From: Siphonobacter sp. SORGH_AS_0500
GTDB lineage: Bacteria; Bacteroidota; Bacteroidia; Cytophagales; Spirosomataceae
Direction of reading: 5' to 3'
Assembly: GCF_002838835.1 (NCBI RefSeq)
Contig: NZ_NHPP01000002.1
Coordinates: forward strand, 124,001-188,000
DNA: 64,000 bases
Shown here: positions 1 to 9,941 of the stretch, piece by piece
How the letters are laid out: each line of letters begins with the position of its first letter
How positions within the stretch are numbered: the first letter of the stretch is position 1
Program-made: the position numbers and the translations under genes
The notes under the pieces: model-generated
Database searches by the model: none
Told to the model about the DNA's origin: nothing
What the model saw: the letters and a program-made list of their open reading frames with translations, nothing else

Positions 1-961
1 GACGGGTGTCATTGCTGGCAGGTAAAAAGGCCTCCTGCAAGGCTTTCTGACTGATGATCTGCTCGGTATACAAACCCCGGTCCCACTTGAACATATCTTC
101 TGCGGTGGAATACAGGCTTTTGTCGCCGGTAACGCTGTCGAGGTAATCAATCGCAAAAGAACGTCTGCTGCCGGTATAGCCCGTGGCGGCGGTGAGTAAG
201 CGATTGGTGTTGGTGCCGTCAAAAACGAAGGTACTTGTCATGCCGAGTGGCTTGAACAGATGTTCTTCCGCATATTTACTGAAGGGCTTTCCGCTCAGCT
301 TTTCGACGATGTATGATAACAAGACGTAGTTAGTATTATTATAATGAAACCGAACGTCGGGGTGACCATACGGAACGGGCTTGTACTGGCAAAGCTTTTC
401 TACTACTTCTTTATTACTCAGCGGTTGTGATTTGTCGCAATATTTTTCTAACCCATACTGATAACTCGGTAGACCGGAGCGGTGGGTGAGCAAAAGCCGG
501 ATGGTAATCGAAGAATCGTAAGGGAAATTGGGAATGTATTTATAAACCGGATCGTCGTAATTCAGTAAGCCTTTTTCTTTCATCTGCATGATAGAAATCG
601 CCGTGAATTGCTTGGAAACCGAAGCCAGCTGAAAAGGAGTGGTAGTCGTAAGGGTATCACGTAAGGTCAGGTTTTTGTAACCAAACGCTCCTTTGTAAAT
701 CACCTGCCCGTATTGAGCGACGAGCACGGTTCCATTAAAACCGTATTTGCTGTGTAAATTATGAAAGAACGTATCGAGCTGACCTGCTTTCCGGGTTGCC
801 TCGATTGGATTGAAGCGTTTGGCGATGCTGTCGTTATAATGAGCTAGCATCGGATTTTCTGCCACAGTTACTTCCGAGGCGTCTTTGGGACCCTGGGAAC
901 AGCCTAACAAACAAAATAAACCCGAGATGATAACAACAGAACAGAAACGAGCAACAGACAC
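1..961 (-). CDS. Serine hydrolase, beta-lactamase class C/PBP4 family lipoprotein (C-terminus off the window)
   Basis: Reading the minus strand gives an open frame that runs off the left edge, so only the N-terminal ~320 residues are seen. The N-terminus is hydrophobic and ends in a lipobox-like LLGC, predicting a lipoprotein exported across the inner membrane. Motifs of the class C beta-lactamase/esterase family are clear: S-V-S-K (nucleophile Ser and Lys) in ASVSKQFTAI, then Y-N-N in RFHYNNTNYVLL, and a THRSGLPSY turn. No ATG lies in frame near the signal peptide. I chose a GTG at 961 because an in-frame stop lies just upstream. Family members are carboxypeptidases, esterases or beta-lactamases, and the substrate cannot be told. 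The family and truncation are sure; the exact start is not. Confidence 0.85.
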   Translation of the reverse strand, partial: MSVARFCSVVIISGLFCLLGCSQGPKDASEVTVAENPMLAHYNDSIAKRFNPIEATRKAGQLDTFFHNLHSKYGFNGTVLVAQYGQVIYKGAFGYKNLTLRDTLTTTTPFQLASVSKQFTAISIMQMKEKGLLNYDDPVYKYIPNFPYDSSITIRLLLTHRSGLPSYQYGLEKYCDKSQPLSNKEVVEKLCQYKPVPYGHPDVRFHYNNTNYVLLSYIVEKLSGKPFSKYAEEHLFKPLGMTSTFVFDGTNTNRLLTAATGYTGSRRSFAIDYLDSVTGDKSLYSTAEDMFKWDRGLYTEQIISQKALQEAFLPASNDTR

Positions 962-1227
962 AGCAAATCGGAGTTTTAATATGGGAACTGAACAAAATTA
1001 ACCGTTAATCTTTTTTAAATCATACAAGCCAACAACGAAAATGTTGCAGGTAGATTATGAATTAATTTGAAATTCAGTCCAGGCATATACGGATAGACAC
1101 CTGGGCTGGCTTTAAGTAAAGTGAAAGTTTATGGAGCTATTTTAGTGCTACGATGGATTGAATGTCACCATATTTCAGCATATTGTTTCCGAATTCCCGC
1201 ACGAATAGCCCCATCATCTTTAACTCA

Positions 1228-3209
1228 ATGAACCGACTCTTTACTTGCCTGTTCTTACTATTGACTCATTCTTTCTTAAACGCCCAAATCACCTTTACTA
1301 AAGCTCCACTCGATTATCAGCTATTTCCCCGAAATGATCAGTCGGAGGGGCAGATTCTCATTGAAGGAACCGTAACCGACGCGGCAGCAACCAGGGTTTC
1401 GGTACTGATTCTGAGAGGTCAACAACCGTATCGCTATAGTTCCCAGAACTTAACTTTTCAGAATGGCCAGGCTGCTTTTTCACTGAAACCTTCCATCAAA
1501 GCCGAAGCCGTGGAATATTTGGCTCGCATTTATCTGGTGAAAAATCGGGATTCCTCTTTGGTAATGACGCGTATGAATCTGGTAGCAGGCGATGTCTTTC
1601 TGATTGGCGGGCAATCCAACGCCGTTGCCGGGGGCGAGGGCGGAAGTTACCAATCCTACAATCCGCAACTGAATGAATTTTGTCGAACCTTTACTACCAA
1701 TTACCCCGGAGAAGGCCCGAAATGGGCTGTTGCCAATGGGAATAATATCAACGTAGGGGTTTGGGGAACGGAAATTCAGCGGCTTATTCACCAGAATCAT
1801 CAGATGCCAACCTGTATTCTGAATAATGGGAATGGCGGTATGCCGATTCGTTACTTTAGTGATCGAAATGATGATAACCCCACGGATGATAACACGGCGT
1901 ACGGGCAATCGCTCAATCGGAGTATTCAGGCGGGAGTCAGGGATTTTGTAAAAGCCATTTTCTGGCGACAGGGGGAATTTGAAGTAGGAGGTACCTCATC
2001 TGAAATCACTAGTTATCCCCAGTATTTTGACCGACTCTACAAAGGCTGGCATCTGGATTATCCGAATCTTAAGAAAGTATACGTAACGCAGACGGGCATT
2101 CAGCCTGTGATGACGAGTTCTTTAGCTCCGGCCCTGCGGGATTTTCAGCGACGCACGTCCCGGATTTACCCGGATGTACAGACGATTACCGCCATCGGGC
2201 TGAAAGAGTCAGACGGAATTCATTATGGAAGCGGCGGACACGTGCAGTTTGCCCATAATTTATACCCACTGGTTGACAGAGATTTCTATAACTCAACGGA
2301 TACACTTCAAATCCAATCGCCCGACCCTCGCCGGATTTATTACTCCAATCCCGAACGAACGCAGGTAACGTTAGAATTCGACGTGGATCAGCAAATGGTT
2401 TTTCAGAACCAGGTCAATGTTATCTCTAAACTCAATGGCTGGGTTGTTACCTATCACATGCGGGAGTTATGTATTTCGATGGGGTAAATAACCAACTGGA
2501 TTCGGGTTGGGTAGAAGGGTATAAGGTGCATCTGAAATTGAAGCAACCATCTTCCGCTCAGAAGCTTACCTATTTGCCGGATTATTTTCCGGTGGGGCAT
2601 ACGGATGTTTACCCAGGGCCGTACATGCTGAATCAGCGGAATCTTTATGCCTTTAGTTTTTACGAAGTCCCAATTGAAAGTTATCGACCTTCCCAAACCC
2701 TGCAATTGGTTCAGGTAGGCTTATACCAAACGCAGTTGAAATGGAATACGCTGGCCAATACACGGCAACTGGTACTGGAACGGCAGGGTGATCAGGAAGC
2801 GTTCAAAACAATTGCTACCCTTGCTTCAGGAGTCTCAAATTACACCGATGACAGTGCTCTGCCGGGGCAACGCTACATTTACCGACTTCGAACCAGCTTA
2901 ACCACGGGTGAAGAAATTGAATGCCGTTTGCTGGTTATCATGCCCTTACCTACTATGACGAAATCATTACAATCGTGGGAGGTGATCGTATCGCCCAACC
3001 CTGTTCAACAGGAGGCTTTGCTGAAATTCAATCGGGCAATGGTTTCTGAAGTCACTATTTACGACCTAAATGGACGCCAGTGCTGGCACCAAACCAGTTC
3101 CGAAAGTCAGGTTCGGGTATCGCTTGGTAACCTTCCTGATGGGGTTTATGTGTTGCGGGTACAAAGTTCGGCGGGAATGCATACGCAACGTTTACTGGTT
3201 CACCATTAA
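1228..3209 (+). pseudogene. SGNH/sialate O-acetylesterase-like exported esterase with type IX sorting domain, frameshifted
   Basis: Two overlapping frames (1228-2487 and 2469-3209) make one protein. The ATG at 1228 begins a classic signal peptide ending near LNAQ. The first part has SGNH blocks: GGQSNA (nucleophile Ser), GNGGMP, the WRQGE block, and DGIHY (Asp-His of the catalytic dyad), as in sialate O-acetylesterases that remove acetyl groups from glycans. The second part ends in a type A type IX secretion sorting domain (SPNP, then IYDLNGR, and LPDGVYVLRV). The frame is lost at about 2460-2466. One extra G in the GGG at 2462-2464 would restore YHMRGVMYFDG and join both parts. As written it is broken; a sequence error is as likely as a true mutation. 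It is probably exported by the same pathway as porU/porV at 43-48 kb. Confidence 0.75.
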
Positions 3210-3340
3210 TAAATTACCAGAATTTTTGAAAAAAATCCATCGAGCGTTCCGTTCGCTTGGTAGCTTTGCGGCAAAAATCAGGCCCGATCTGGTTGCATAC
3301 CCGAATGGGCCTGAAACGCTGAACTGTTAACAGACAAATC

Positions 3341-4744
3341 ATGGAATACCGTATTGAGAAAGACACCATGGGCGAAGTGCAAGTGCCCGCTCATGTGTAC
3401 TGGGGAGCTCAAACCCAACGTTCAATCCTGAACTTTCCCATTGCTCAGGATATCAATAAAATGCCCAAAGAAATCATTGCGGCATTTGCTTACCTGAAAA
3501 AAGCGGCGGCTATTACTAACTTCGAATTGGGCGTTCTGGCTGAAGATAAGAAAAATCTAATTGCTCAGGTTTGTGACGAAATTCTGGATCGTAAACTCGA
3601 CGATCAGTTCCCACTGGTGGTTTGGCAAACGGGTTCAGGTACGCAGTCCAACATGAACGTGAACGAGGTAGTAGCTTACCGTGCTCACGTGATTAACGGG
3701 GGTGATCTGGGAGACAAACAGAAATTCGTTCACCCAAATGATGACGTGAACAAGTCACAATCATCGAACGATACTTTCCCAACGGCCATGCACATTGCGG
3801 CCTACAAAATCCTGATCGAAATCACGATTCCCGGTATCGAAAAACTGCGGGATACGTTACAGGCGAAAGCAGAAGCGTTCAAAAACGTAGTGAAGATTGG
3901 TCGTACGCACTTCATGGATGCTACTCCTCTGACGCTCGGTCAGGAGTTTTCAGGGTATGTTTCTCAACTGAACCACGGCTTGAAAGCCATCAAAAATACG
4001 CTGGAGCATTTATCGGAACTGGCATTAGGTGGAACGGCAGTAGGAACGGGTATCAATACCCCAGAAGGTTACTCGGAGCTGGTAGCGAAGCACATCGCTG
4101 ACCTGACGGGCTTACCTTTTGTAACGGCTGAAAACAAATTTGAAGCACTGGCGGCTCACGATGCTATTGTGGAAGCTCACGGAGCGTTGAAAACGGTAGC
4201 GGTTAGTCTGATGAAAATCGGTAATGATATTCGAATGTTATCGTCTGGCCCACGGGCGGGTATCGGTGAAATCTTCATTCCTGATAACGAACCCGGCAGC
4301 TCGATTATGCCCGGTAAGGTAAACCCTACTCAGTGCGAAGCGATGACGATGGTAGCCGCTCAGGTTTTAGGTAATGACGTGGCCATTAACATTGGTGGCT
4401 CGAATGGTCACTTTGAACTGAACGTGTTCAAGCCCGTTATGATCTACAACTTCCTGCACTCGGCTCGTCTGATTGGTGACGTTTGCGTGGCCTTCAACGA
4501 CAAATGTGCGGTAGGGATCGAGCCTCTGACGGAAAATATCAGAAAGCACGTGAACAACTCCCTGATGCTGGTCACGGCATTGAATACGAAAATTGGTTAT
4601 TACAAAGCTGCCGAAATCGCTCAGACCGCTCACAAAAACGGCTCTACGCTGAAAGAAACGGCCATTGCTTTAGGTTACCTGACTTCTGAAGAATTCGACG
4701 AGTGGGTGAAACCAGAGAATATGGTTGGAAAGATCGAAATCTAG
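3341..4744 (+). CDS. fumC: Class II fumarate hydratase
   Basis: The enzyme reversibly hydrates fumarate to L-malate in the citric acid cycle, in the cytosol as a homotetramer. The 467-residue length is typical of class II (FumC-type, iron-free) fumarases. The superfamily signature [11 protein letters not shown] lies near residues 317-327, SGTQSNMN near 98-105, and the [10 protein letters not shown] segment with the catalytic-site His near 189. The ATG follows a 130-bp gap after the esterase, and a strong terminator follows the stop at once, so it is probably monocistronic. The related aspartase is less likely because [17 protein letters not shown] and the overall pattern match fumarase. Confidence 0.96.
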   Translation: MEYRIEKDTMGEVQVPAHVYWGAQTQRSILNFPIAQDINKMPKEIIAAFAYLKKAAAITNFELGVLAEDKKNLIAQVCDEILDRKLDDQFPLVVWQTGSGTQSNMNVNEVVAYRAHVINGGDLGDKQKFVHPNDDVNKSQSSNDTFPTAMHIAAYKILIEITIPGIEKLRDTLQAKAEAFKNVVKIGRTHFMDATPLTLGQEFSGYVSQLNHGLKAIKNTLEHLSELALGGTAVGTGINTPEGYSELVAKHIADLTGLPFVTAENKFEALAAHDAIVEAHGALKTVAVSLMKIGNDIRMLSSGPRAGIGEIFIPDNEPGSSIMPGKVNPTQCEAMTMVAAQVLGNDVAINIGGSNGHFELNVFKPVMIYNFLHSARLIGDVCVAFNDKCAVGIEPLTENIRKHVNNSLMLVTALNTKIGYYKAAEIAQTAHKNGSTLKETAIALGYLTSEEFDEWVKPENMVGKIEI

Positions 4745-4761
4745 TTTTCCAACGAATCAGG

Positions 4762-4795
4762 AAAGCGTCGGACGGAAAGTCTGACGCTTTTTTTA
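4762..4795 (+). terminator. Rho-independent terminator of fumC
   Basis: A 12-bp stem (AAAGCGTCGGAC with GTCTGACGCTTT, one G-T pair) closes a 5-nt loop and runs into a T tract, 18 bp after the fumC stop. Confidence 0.9.
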
Positions 4796-4805
4796 TATCC
4801 TTATC

Positions 4806-4923
4806 GTAGAGACGTGATGGAGTCGCGTCTGGCTTCCCCGCCATGCCTAGTGTCTCACCAACCATGGTGCAGACTAGTAATAAAAAAAGCCTCTCCCCAG
4901 ACGCGATGAAGCCGTGTCTCTAC
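4806..4923. repeat. REP-like family A, inverted pair (REPIN-like)
   Basis: Two 21-nt imperfect palindromes lie at 4810-4830 and 4899-4919. Both are built around AGACGCGATGAAG folding onto a GTCGCGTCT-type arm. Their outer flanks (GTAGAGAC and its complement) are also inverted, so the whole element could fold as one long cruciform or hairpin of about 118 bp. A second pair with the same core occurs at 11322-11455. The element lies between convergent fumC and the DeoR gene. Confidence 0.75.
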
Positions 4924-4926
4924 GGG

Positions 4927-5679
4927 TTAGGCTTCAATCCAGTGGCAACCCGCTTCCTGATACTGTTGGATCAGTTTCTGATCCAGCCCGGCATTGGTAA
5001 TGATGTGGTGAATAGCCGTGAGTGGAGCAAATTTCAGGTAACTATCATTCTCAAATTTTTCAGAATCAGCCAGTAGAAAACGCTCTTTCGCATGGGTCAG
5101 TAGAGCGTTGGTAAAGGACGCTTCCGTTTCGCTGCGGGCCGTTAACCCGTTTTTTAGCGAAATACCATCTACGCCCACAAACGCCTTCGTCGCGTGATAC
5201 CGGGCAACGTGTTCAAGAGCAACGGATCCATGTACGGCTTGACGATTAAGATCCAGTTCACCGCCGATGAGATTAATAGACAGATGAGGAGCTTCTCGCA
5301 GCTCCCAAATCAGAGGCAATGAATTCGTAATGATTTTAAGATTTCGGAAGGTTTTCAAATGCTGAGCCATGGCTAGCACGGTGCTCCCACAGTCCAGAAA
5401 AAGTACGTCATTTTCTTCTACTAATGAAGCCGCCCGCTGTCCAATCTGCCTCTTGGCCTGCGTCTGAATGGAGGCTTTTTGTACGAAAGGAATAAAGGGA
5501 AGCTCATTACGCATCGCTCCGCCGTGGGTGCGAATTAGTTTGCCTTGTTCCGCCAAGGTATTCAAATCCCGGCGAATGGTTATTTCGGAGGTATCCAACT
5601 GCTCGGCTAGAAAGCTTACGCTTCGCTCGTCACCGTCAGCCAAAAACGCCAGAATTTGTCTATGTCTGGTAATGCTCAT
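4927..5679 (-). CDS. DeoR/GlpR family transcriptional repressor
   Basis: A 250-residue cytoplasmic regulator with the typical DeoR layout. The N-terminal winged helix (residues ~6-57) has SVSFLAEQLDTSEITIRRDL as recognition region. The C-terminal sugar-phosphate sensing domain holds the DCGST phosphate-binding loop (~97-101) and a GVDGIS segment. Such proteins usually repress sugar or nucleoside catabolic genes and are released by a phosphorylated sugar. No sugar operon is adjacent: the divergent neighbour is nudK, which acts on GDP-mannose in characterised members, so control of nudK or only of itself is a fair inference. The shared 113-bp AT-rich intergenic region carries palindromic repeats that could be its operators. 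Confidence 0.88.
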   Translation of the reverse strand: MSITRHRQILAFLADGDERSVSFLAEQLDTSEITIRRDLNTLAEQGKLIRTHGGAMRNELPFIPFVQKASIQTQAKRQIGQRAASLVEENDVLFLDCGSTVLAMAQHLKTFRNLKIITNSLPLIWELREAPHLSINLIGGELDLNRQAVHGSVALEHVARYHATKAFVGVDGISLKNGLTARSETEASFTNALLTHAKERFLLADSEKFENDSYLKFAPLTAIHHIITNAGLDQKLIQQYQEAGCHWIEA

Positions 5680-5792
5680 TTTTGATTATTATTGATCATT
5701 TATTGTTATTTTTGATAGTTAATATTTTATTTTGATCAAAAATGATCGAATATTGCGAATAAATAATAATCAACTAACAAAAATGAACATTT
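5680..5792. promoter_or_regulatory. Divergent deoR-type/nudK control region with candidate operators
   Basis: This very AT-rich spacer holds several copies of a TGAT-ATT/TGATCA-type motif and a perfect 12-bp palindrome, TTTTGATCAAAA, at 5730-5741 with a second half-site (AATGATCG) right after it. DeoR-family repressors often bind such repeated sites next to their own gene. Assignment is by position and symmetry only. Confidence 0.45.
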
Positions 5793-6370
5793 ATGAATAC
5801 GGTTCAAATCGTAAGCACAGAAGTACTTTCGGATCATTGGTATACGCTTCGCAAAGTTACTTTCGATTATATCAGGAAAGATGGGTCGAGTCAGCGACAG
5901 TCGCGAGAATGCTATGACCGAGGAAACGGGGCGGTCATTCTGCTTTACAATGGAGAAAAAAATACAGTAATTCTAACCCGGCAATTTCGTATGCGACGTA
6001 CGTCAATGGGAATAAGGATGGCATGCTGATTGAAGCCTGTGCCGGATTACTGGACGCTGATAGCCCTGAAGATTGCATTCGACGGGAAACCGAGGAAGAA
6101 ACAGGGTATCGCATTACTAAACCCGAACGAGTATTTGAGCTGTACATGAGCCCGGGGTCAGTTACCGAAATTCTGTATTTTTTTATCGCCGAATATCAGG
6201 AAGCCCACAAAATGAATGAAGGAGGAGGAGTGGAGGCAGAGGAAGACATTCAGGTGTTGGAACTTCCTTTCCCTCAAGCTTTGAAGATGATTGAAACGGG
6301 TGAGATCAAAGACGCCAAAACCGTTTTGTTACTTCAGCATTTGCAGTTGAAAGATCGGATGAAAGCGTAA
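5793..6370 (+). pseudogene. nudK: NUDIX hydrolase, NudK-type GDP-mannose pyrophosphatase, frameshifted
   Basis: NudK cleaves GDP-mannose to GMP and mannose 1-phosphate. The first frame (5793-6029) gives [19 protein letters not shown] through LTRQFRM; the second (from about 5995, ORF to 6370) gives the Nudix box [20 protein letters not shown] and [19 protein letters not shown]. Both match NudK strongly. The REtEEEtGY part of the box is intact, while the first Glu of the usual GX5E is Ser. Adding one C to the single C at 5994 restores [20 protein letters not shown] across the joint. It therefore looks like a one-base deletion, real or technical. It is divergent from the DeoR gene. Confidence 0.85.
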
Positions 6371-6396
6371 CCAAGGTTACTACCAAAGAAGGCCTT

Positions 6397-7152
6397 TTAC
6401 TTTTTCATTAAATCCGGGTAGGAAACCATGGGTTTCCTCAAGGCGTGACAAAGCAGGAAAATCCAGTCCTGACCCTGTTCAGCATATTCTTTCCGAAAGG
6501 CTCTGGCTCGTTTACCGTCATAATCGTTTTTATAGGCGAAATTTTGCTGGATGTAACTTTTCTGGGGTAATACATCCGCTCCGTAGAAATACCTTTTTCC
6601 ATCATGGGTGATGGTCAACGTCTGGTGGTAAGGCGTATGCCCGCCCGTAACCTGAAAGGAAATATCTGGAGTTAATGCCCCTTCCTCTTCATTCAGAAAA
6701 TGAACATTGGGATGTAGAGCTAAAGCCTGAAGTGTAGCGGGATGATACGAGGGGTTATCCTTTTGAGCCAGGGCAAAGGTTAACTCCCGTTCCTGAACGT
6801 AATAAATGGCATTAGGAAAGTTAAACTGAAACGTCCCGTTTGCCTGAATGGTGCCCACGCCGCCCGTATGATCTTTATGCAAATGGGATAGAAATACTTT
6901 CGTTACCTGAGTGGGCTCAAGTCCTTCCTGGCGAAGGGAACGATACAATTGAAGTTCATGGCCTTCACTCAACCCCAACCCTGTATCCAGTAGTATGACC
7001 TCTTCCGAAGTAACGACTAGAAACGGATGTACCGATAACAGCGTGGTTCCGGCGAGGTGATGTTCTGGAACGTACGTATCCAGCTCGACGGGCGTAAATA
7101 CTTTACTAAAATCAACGGAAAACGGACCTTCAGATAAAGCAGTGATTTTCAT
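6397..7152 (-). CDS. MBL-fold metallo-hydrolase (lactonase-like)
   Basis: A 251-residue cytoplasmic metallo-beta-lactamase-fold protein without a signal peptide. The zinc motif H90-L-H92-K-D94-H95 is intact, followed by the His in GGHTPYH (~174) and the bridging Asp in YGADVLP (~195), so a binuclear active site is expected. Length and motif spacing resemble N-acyl-homoserine-lactonase and related hydrolases, but the substrate is open. Its start lies 10 bp after the stop of the MFS gene, which suggests co-transcription and perhaps a shared small-molecule substrate. It converges on nudK with only 26 bp between stops. Confidence 0.85.
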   Translation of the reverse strand: MKITALSEGPFSVDFSKVFTPVELDTYVPEHHLAGTTLLSVHPFLVVTSEEVILLDTGLGLSEGHELQLYRSLRQEGLEPTQVTKVFLSHLHKDHTGGVGTIQANGTFQFNFPNAIYYVQERELTFALAQKDNPSYHPATLQALALHPNVHFLNEEEGALTPDISFQVTGGHTPYHQTLTITHDGKRYFYGADVLPQKSYIQQNFAYKNDYDGKRARAFRKEYAEQGQDWIFLLCHALRKPMVSYPDLMKK

Positions 7153-7162
7153 ACATTCAGGG

Positions 7163-8368
7163 TTAATGCGAGAGCCGTGGCGTCATTTGCTGTTTGATGG
7201 CAACGGTAACGCCGATATTTAAAAAGGCTAAAGCAGCTAAAACGGCCAGTAAAGTTAGAGGCCCGCCGTGTTGCACAAGATAACCTCCAAGTAAGGGCGT
7301 AAGGGCCTGAGCAATGAGAGCCGGACGAGCCAATCGACCCAGTACAACCGCAAAGGATTCCGGGCCAAATAGCTCCAGCGGTAAGGTTCCCCTCAGAATG
7401 GAGCGAATACCATTTCCTAAACTATATAAAACCACGCCAATCGTCGCCAGACTCACGTCCAAACCTAACAGTAGTAATCCGACTAAAACCAGAATGGATG
7501 AAATCAGGGCACTCCAGATTGGATGTTTTTTGGGACCCATCAAATCCAGCAATCGTACGCCAACCTGACAGGGACCAATCAAGGCCCCTAGCTGAATGGC
7601 TGCCTTAAGGGTTAATCCTTTGGCCTGTAAAATGGATAGAAGTTGAACGGAAATGGCCGTCATGAGTACTGCCGCAATCATGAAGTTAATGACCACCCAG
7701 CGAAACATAAGCTGGTTTTCAGTCGATAAACCTGAAGACGAAGCGTGATGCTGAGTCTGAATGGTTTGAGGGATGGTTTGCCCTCTGCAACCCCAATGAT
7801 ACAAAATTGGGAGAATGGCACTCAGAAAGACGGCATAACCTGTACAAGTATGTCGCCAGCCGAACTGTTCAATTAACCAGGCTAGGCTTGGCCAGGTAAT
7901 AGTCGTCGCAAAACCAGAAATAAGGGTAATATGGGTGATGATTTTTTTCGCTTCCAGTCCATGCTGTTGTCCTAACGTTGCAAAAAGGGCATCGTATAAA
8001 CCCATCGACATACCCACACCAATCAGACACCAGCCTAGTATGAACAAGGGTAAGACCGGAGCCAAACCAACCACAACTAACCCTGATCCAATGACCCAGC
8101 CGCTATGCATCAAAATAGCTTTGCCACGTTGACGGGCAATTTGTCGACCCACGCTTGGGGCTAATAGTCCCGATATAAAGATGCTTAACGAAAGAGAGCC
8201 GTATACCCAGGAAGAAGGCCAGCCTGTTTCTTTGGTAACGGGTCCGATGAGGACGGCCATCAGGAAAAAAGAACCGCCCCAGGCAAAAATCTGGGATAGT
8301 CCCAGTAACAAACTACGCAGCCACGAGGGCGTATAAGGTATTTCAGAATCAGTCATCGTTCCAGTCAC
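7163..8368 (-). CDS. Major facilitator superfamily (MFS) transporter
   Basis: A 401-residue very hydrophobic protein with about 12 predicted membrane helices in two halves and a polar central loop near residues 195-215. Features of MFS carriers include the cytoplasmic loop GRQIARQRGK after helix 2 (motif A-like). The profile is that of a small-molecule exporter or oxalate/formate-type MFS, but the substrate is not evident. A start five codons downstream (MTDSE) is an alternative to the ATG at 8368. It is the first gene of a likely two-gene operon with the MBL hydrolase. Confidence 0.85.
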   Translation of the reverse strand: MTGTMTDSEIPYTPSWLRSLLLGLSQIFAWGGSFFLMAVLIGPVTKETGWPSSWVYGSLSLSIFISGLLAPSVGRQIARQRGKAILMHSGWVIGSGLVVVGLAPVLPLFILGWCLIGVGMSMGLYDALFATLGQQHGLEAKKIITHITLISGFATTITWPSLAWLIEQFGWRHTCTGYAVFLSAILPILYHWGCRGQTIPQTIQTQHHASSSGLSTENQLMFRWVVINFMIAAVLMTAISVQLLSILQAKGLTLKAAIQLGALIGPCQVGVRLLDLMGPKKHPIWSALISSILVLVGLLLLGLDVSLATIGVVLYSLGNGIRSILRGTLPLELFGPESFAVVLGRLARPALIAQALTPLLGGYLVQHGGPLTLLAVLAALAFLNIGVTVAIKQQMTPRLSH

Positions 8369-8546
8369 ACATTGCGGCTACAAAGTTCGTGAAGTCTGGT
8401 TTATTTGTGAAAGACTATTTTTTATAATAATTATTGAATGTTTTGTATCTCATAATCAAAGAGTTATGGAATGATTTATGGCAATTTATTTTCTGCTATC
8501 CATTTCAACTATATACTCATATATACTCAGGATTTGCTTCGCTTAA

Positions 8547-8693
8547 ATGGAGTTAAGAGGACACAATGCATATGCTAAACAGATCATTCTTTTTCAAGGA
8601 AAGGCCAGCTTTGAGAAAGGGCGGCAAATCATTCTTGGCAAATTGGAGATGAACGATATAGCAAATGACCTTTTTAGAAGAATTTTGAAATAA
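8547..8693 (+). CDS. Possible small ORF, 48 residues, unknown
   Basis: In the 490-bp AT-rich gap between the MFS gene and the acyltransferase there is a 48-codon ATG frame. It reads MELRGHNAYAKQIILF and ends NDIANDLFRRILK. Its composition (basic, with amphipathic stretches) is protein-like, but I recognise no family and see no clear promoter. It could equally be a remnant of a longer gene or chance. The rest of the gap (8369-8546 and 8694-8858) shows nothing beyond AT-rich sequence. Confidence 0.25.
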   Translation: MELRGHNAYAKQIILFQGKASFEKGRQIILGKLEMNDIANDLFRRILK

Positions 8694-8858
8694 GTGCTAT
8701 ACTCCAGAAAGGAGAAATAAATTATAGACGATTACTGGAAGAAATTTATTGAATAATGTTACTTTTTAATTATCAATAATTCAAACATAAAAATCGAAGA
8801 AATAGAAATCAGATTTTTAGTTTAATTTCGCTTTTCGCGAACTAAAAGTATTTCAGTC

Positions 8859-9941
8859 ATAGAAAATTCTAGAAAAAATAATTTTGACTTTCTTCGCTTA
8901 GTCTTTGCTGCAGGCGTAATTATTACTCACGCGTATCCACTGACAGCGTCTCAGGAATGCGACTGGCTTTGCAAGATGTCTCACGGGCAATATTCCTTTT
9001 CCTGGATTGCCGTAAGAGGATTTTTTGTCATTAGCGGTTATCTGATTTTTCAAAGTTTACAGAGATCCCGAAACCTGCTGGATTTCTACTGGAAGCGTGT
9101 TTTGCGGCTTTATCCCGCCTTGATCGTAGTGCTTACACTGACAATTGCATTAGGGCCACTCGTCTACAAGGGTGAGATACCTTACTGGAAGAATGAGGCC
9201 GTGAAAACTTATTTTACAAATAATCTGGGCCTTTATCGGATTCAATACGCGATTCCAGGTATCTTCGAACACAACCCTCACCCATTCGCTATTAACGGTT
9301 CTTTATGGACAATTGCGTTTGAGTTTACGATGTACATCGCCGTATCTGCATTCTTTTTTATTAAAAATAAACGGAACCTTCTTATTCCAATTCTGGCAGT
9401 TATCTACCTGATTTTAGCTAAACTTGATACCGTAAATTTTGAAGAAATTCAGAAATGGAATTACCCAATTCTTGACTGGTATTTAATTGAATTAGGCGTT
9501 TATTTCGCCGCTGGATCGTTACTAGCCGTATTAGGATTGGAACGATTACCCATTGCTTATCTAACTGGAATTCTTCTCGTTTCGTTGAGTGTATTTATTT
9601 ACATGACAAGCCGTCCGGGCTTTTTGTATGCGAGCGTTAGTATGCTACCACTCATCGTCTTATGTGCCAGTTTAATCCCGGTAAAGGGAGTTAGTACCAT
9701 TACTAAATACATAGGCGACCTTTCGTACGGACTCTATATTTACGGTTTCCCGGTGCAGCAGACACTCGTTTACTTCTTCAAACCCGGTGCTAATACCTTG
9801 ATTATCTCAAGCCTTCTGGTATCAGCAGTGTTTGCCTATTTATCCTGGCATTGGATTGAGAAACCAGCCTTGAAGCTTAAAAACCTCAGTAAGTTTATAG
9901 GTAAAAAGAAACCCATCGCTGAGCAAACGTCGCTTCATTAG
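8859..9941 (+). CDS. Acyltransferase 3 (OafA-type) membrane O-acyltransferase, start codon unclear
   Basis: These integral membrane enzymes transfer acetyl or other acyl groups to cell-surface sugars. From the first in-frame ATG (8976) the product would lack the family's N-terminal helix. The frame stays open back to a TAA at 8823-8825 and encodes NNFDFLRLVFAAGVIITHAY, which holds the conserved Arg of FLR and the His of ITHAY, so it is coding. That stretch has no ATG, GTG or TTG. The natural N-terminus would begin at an ATA codon at 8859 (then ENSRKN), suggesting a rare start or an ATG-to-ATA change. The rest has about 10 membrane helices with RGFFVISGYLIF, SLWTIAFEFTMY and a WHWIEKP end. It is AT-rich and stands alone. 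Confidence 0.8.
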   Translation: MENSRKNNFDFLRLVFAAGVIITHAYPLTASQECDWLCKMSHGQYSFSWIAVRGFFVISGYLIFQSLQRSRNLLDFYWKRVLRLYPALIVVLTLTIALGPLVYKGEIPYWKNEAVKTYFTNNLGLYRIQYAIPGIFEHNPHPFAINGSLWTIAFEFTMYIAVSAFFFIKNKRNLLIPILAVIYLILAKLDTVNFEEIQKWNYPILDWYLIELGVYFAAGSLLAVLGLERLPIAYLTGILLVSLSVFIYMTSRPGFLYASVSMLPLIVLCASLIPVKGVSTITKYIGDLSYGLYIYGFPVQQTLVYFFKPGANTLIISSLLVSAVFAYLSWHWIEKPALKLKNLSKFIGKKKPIAEQTSLH

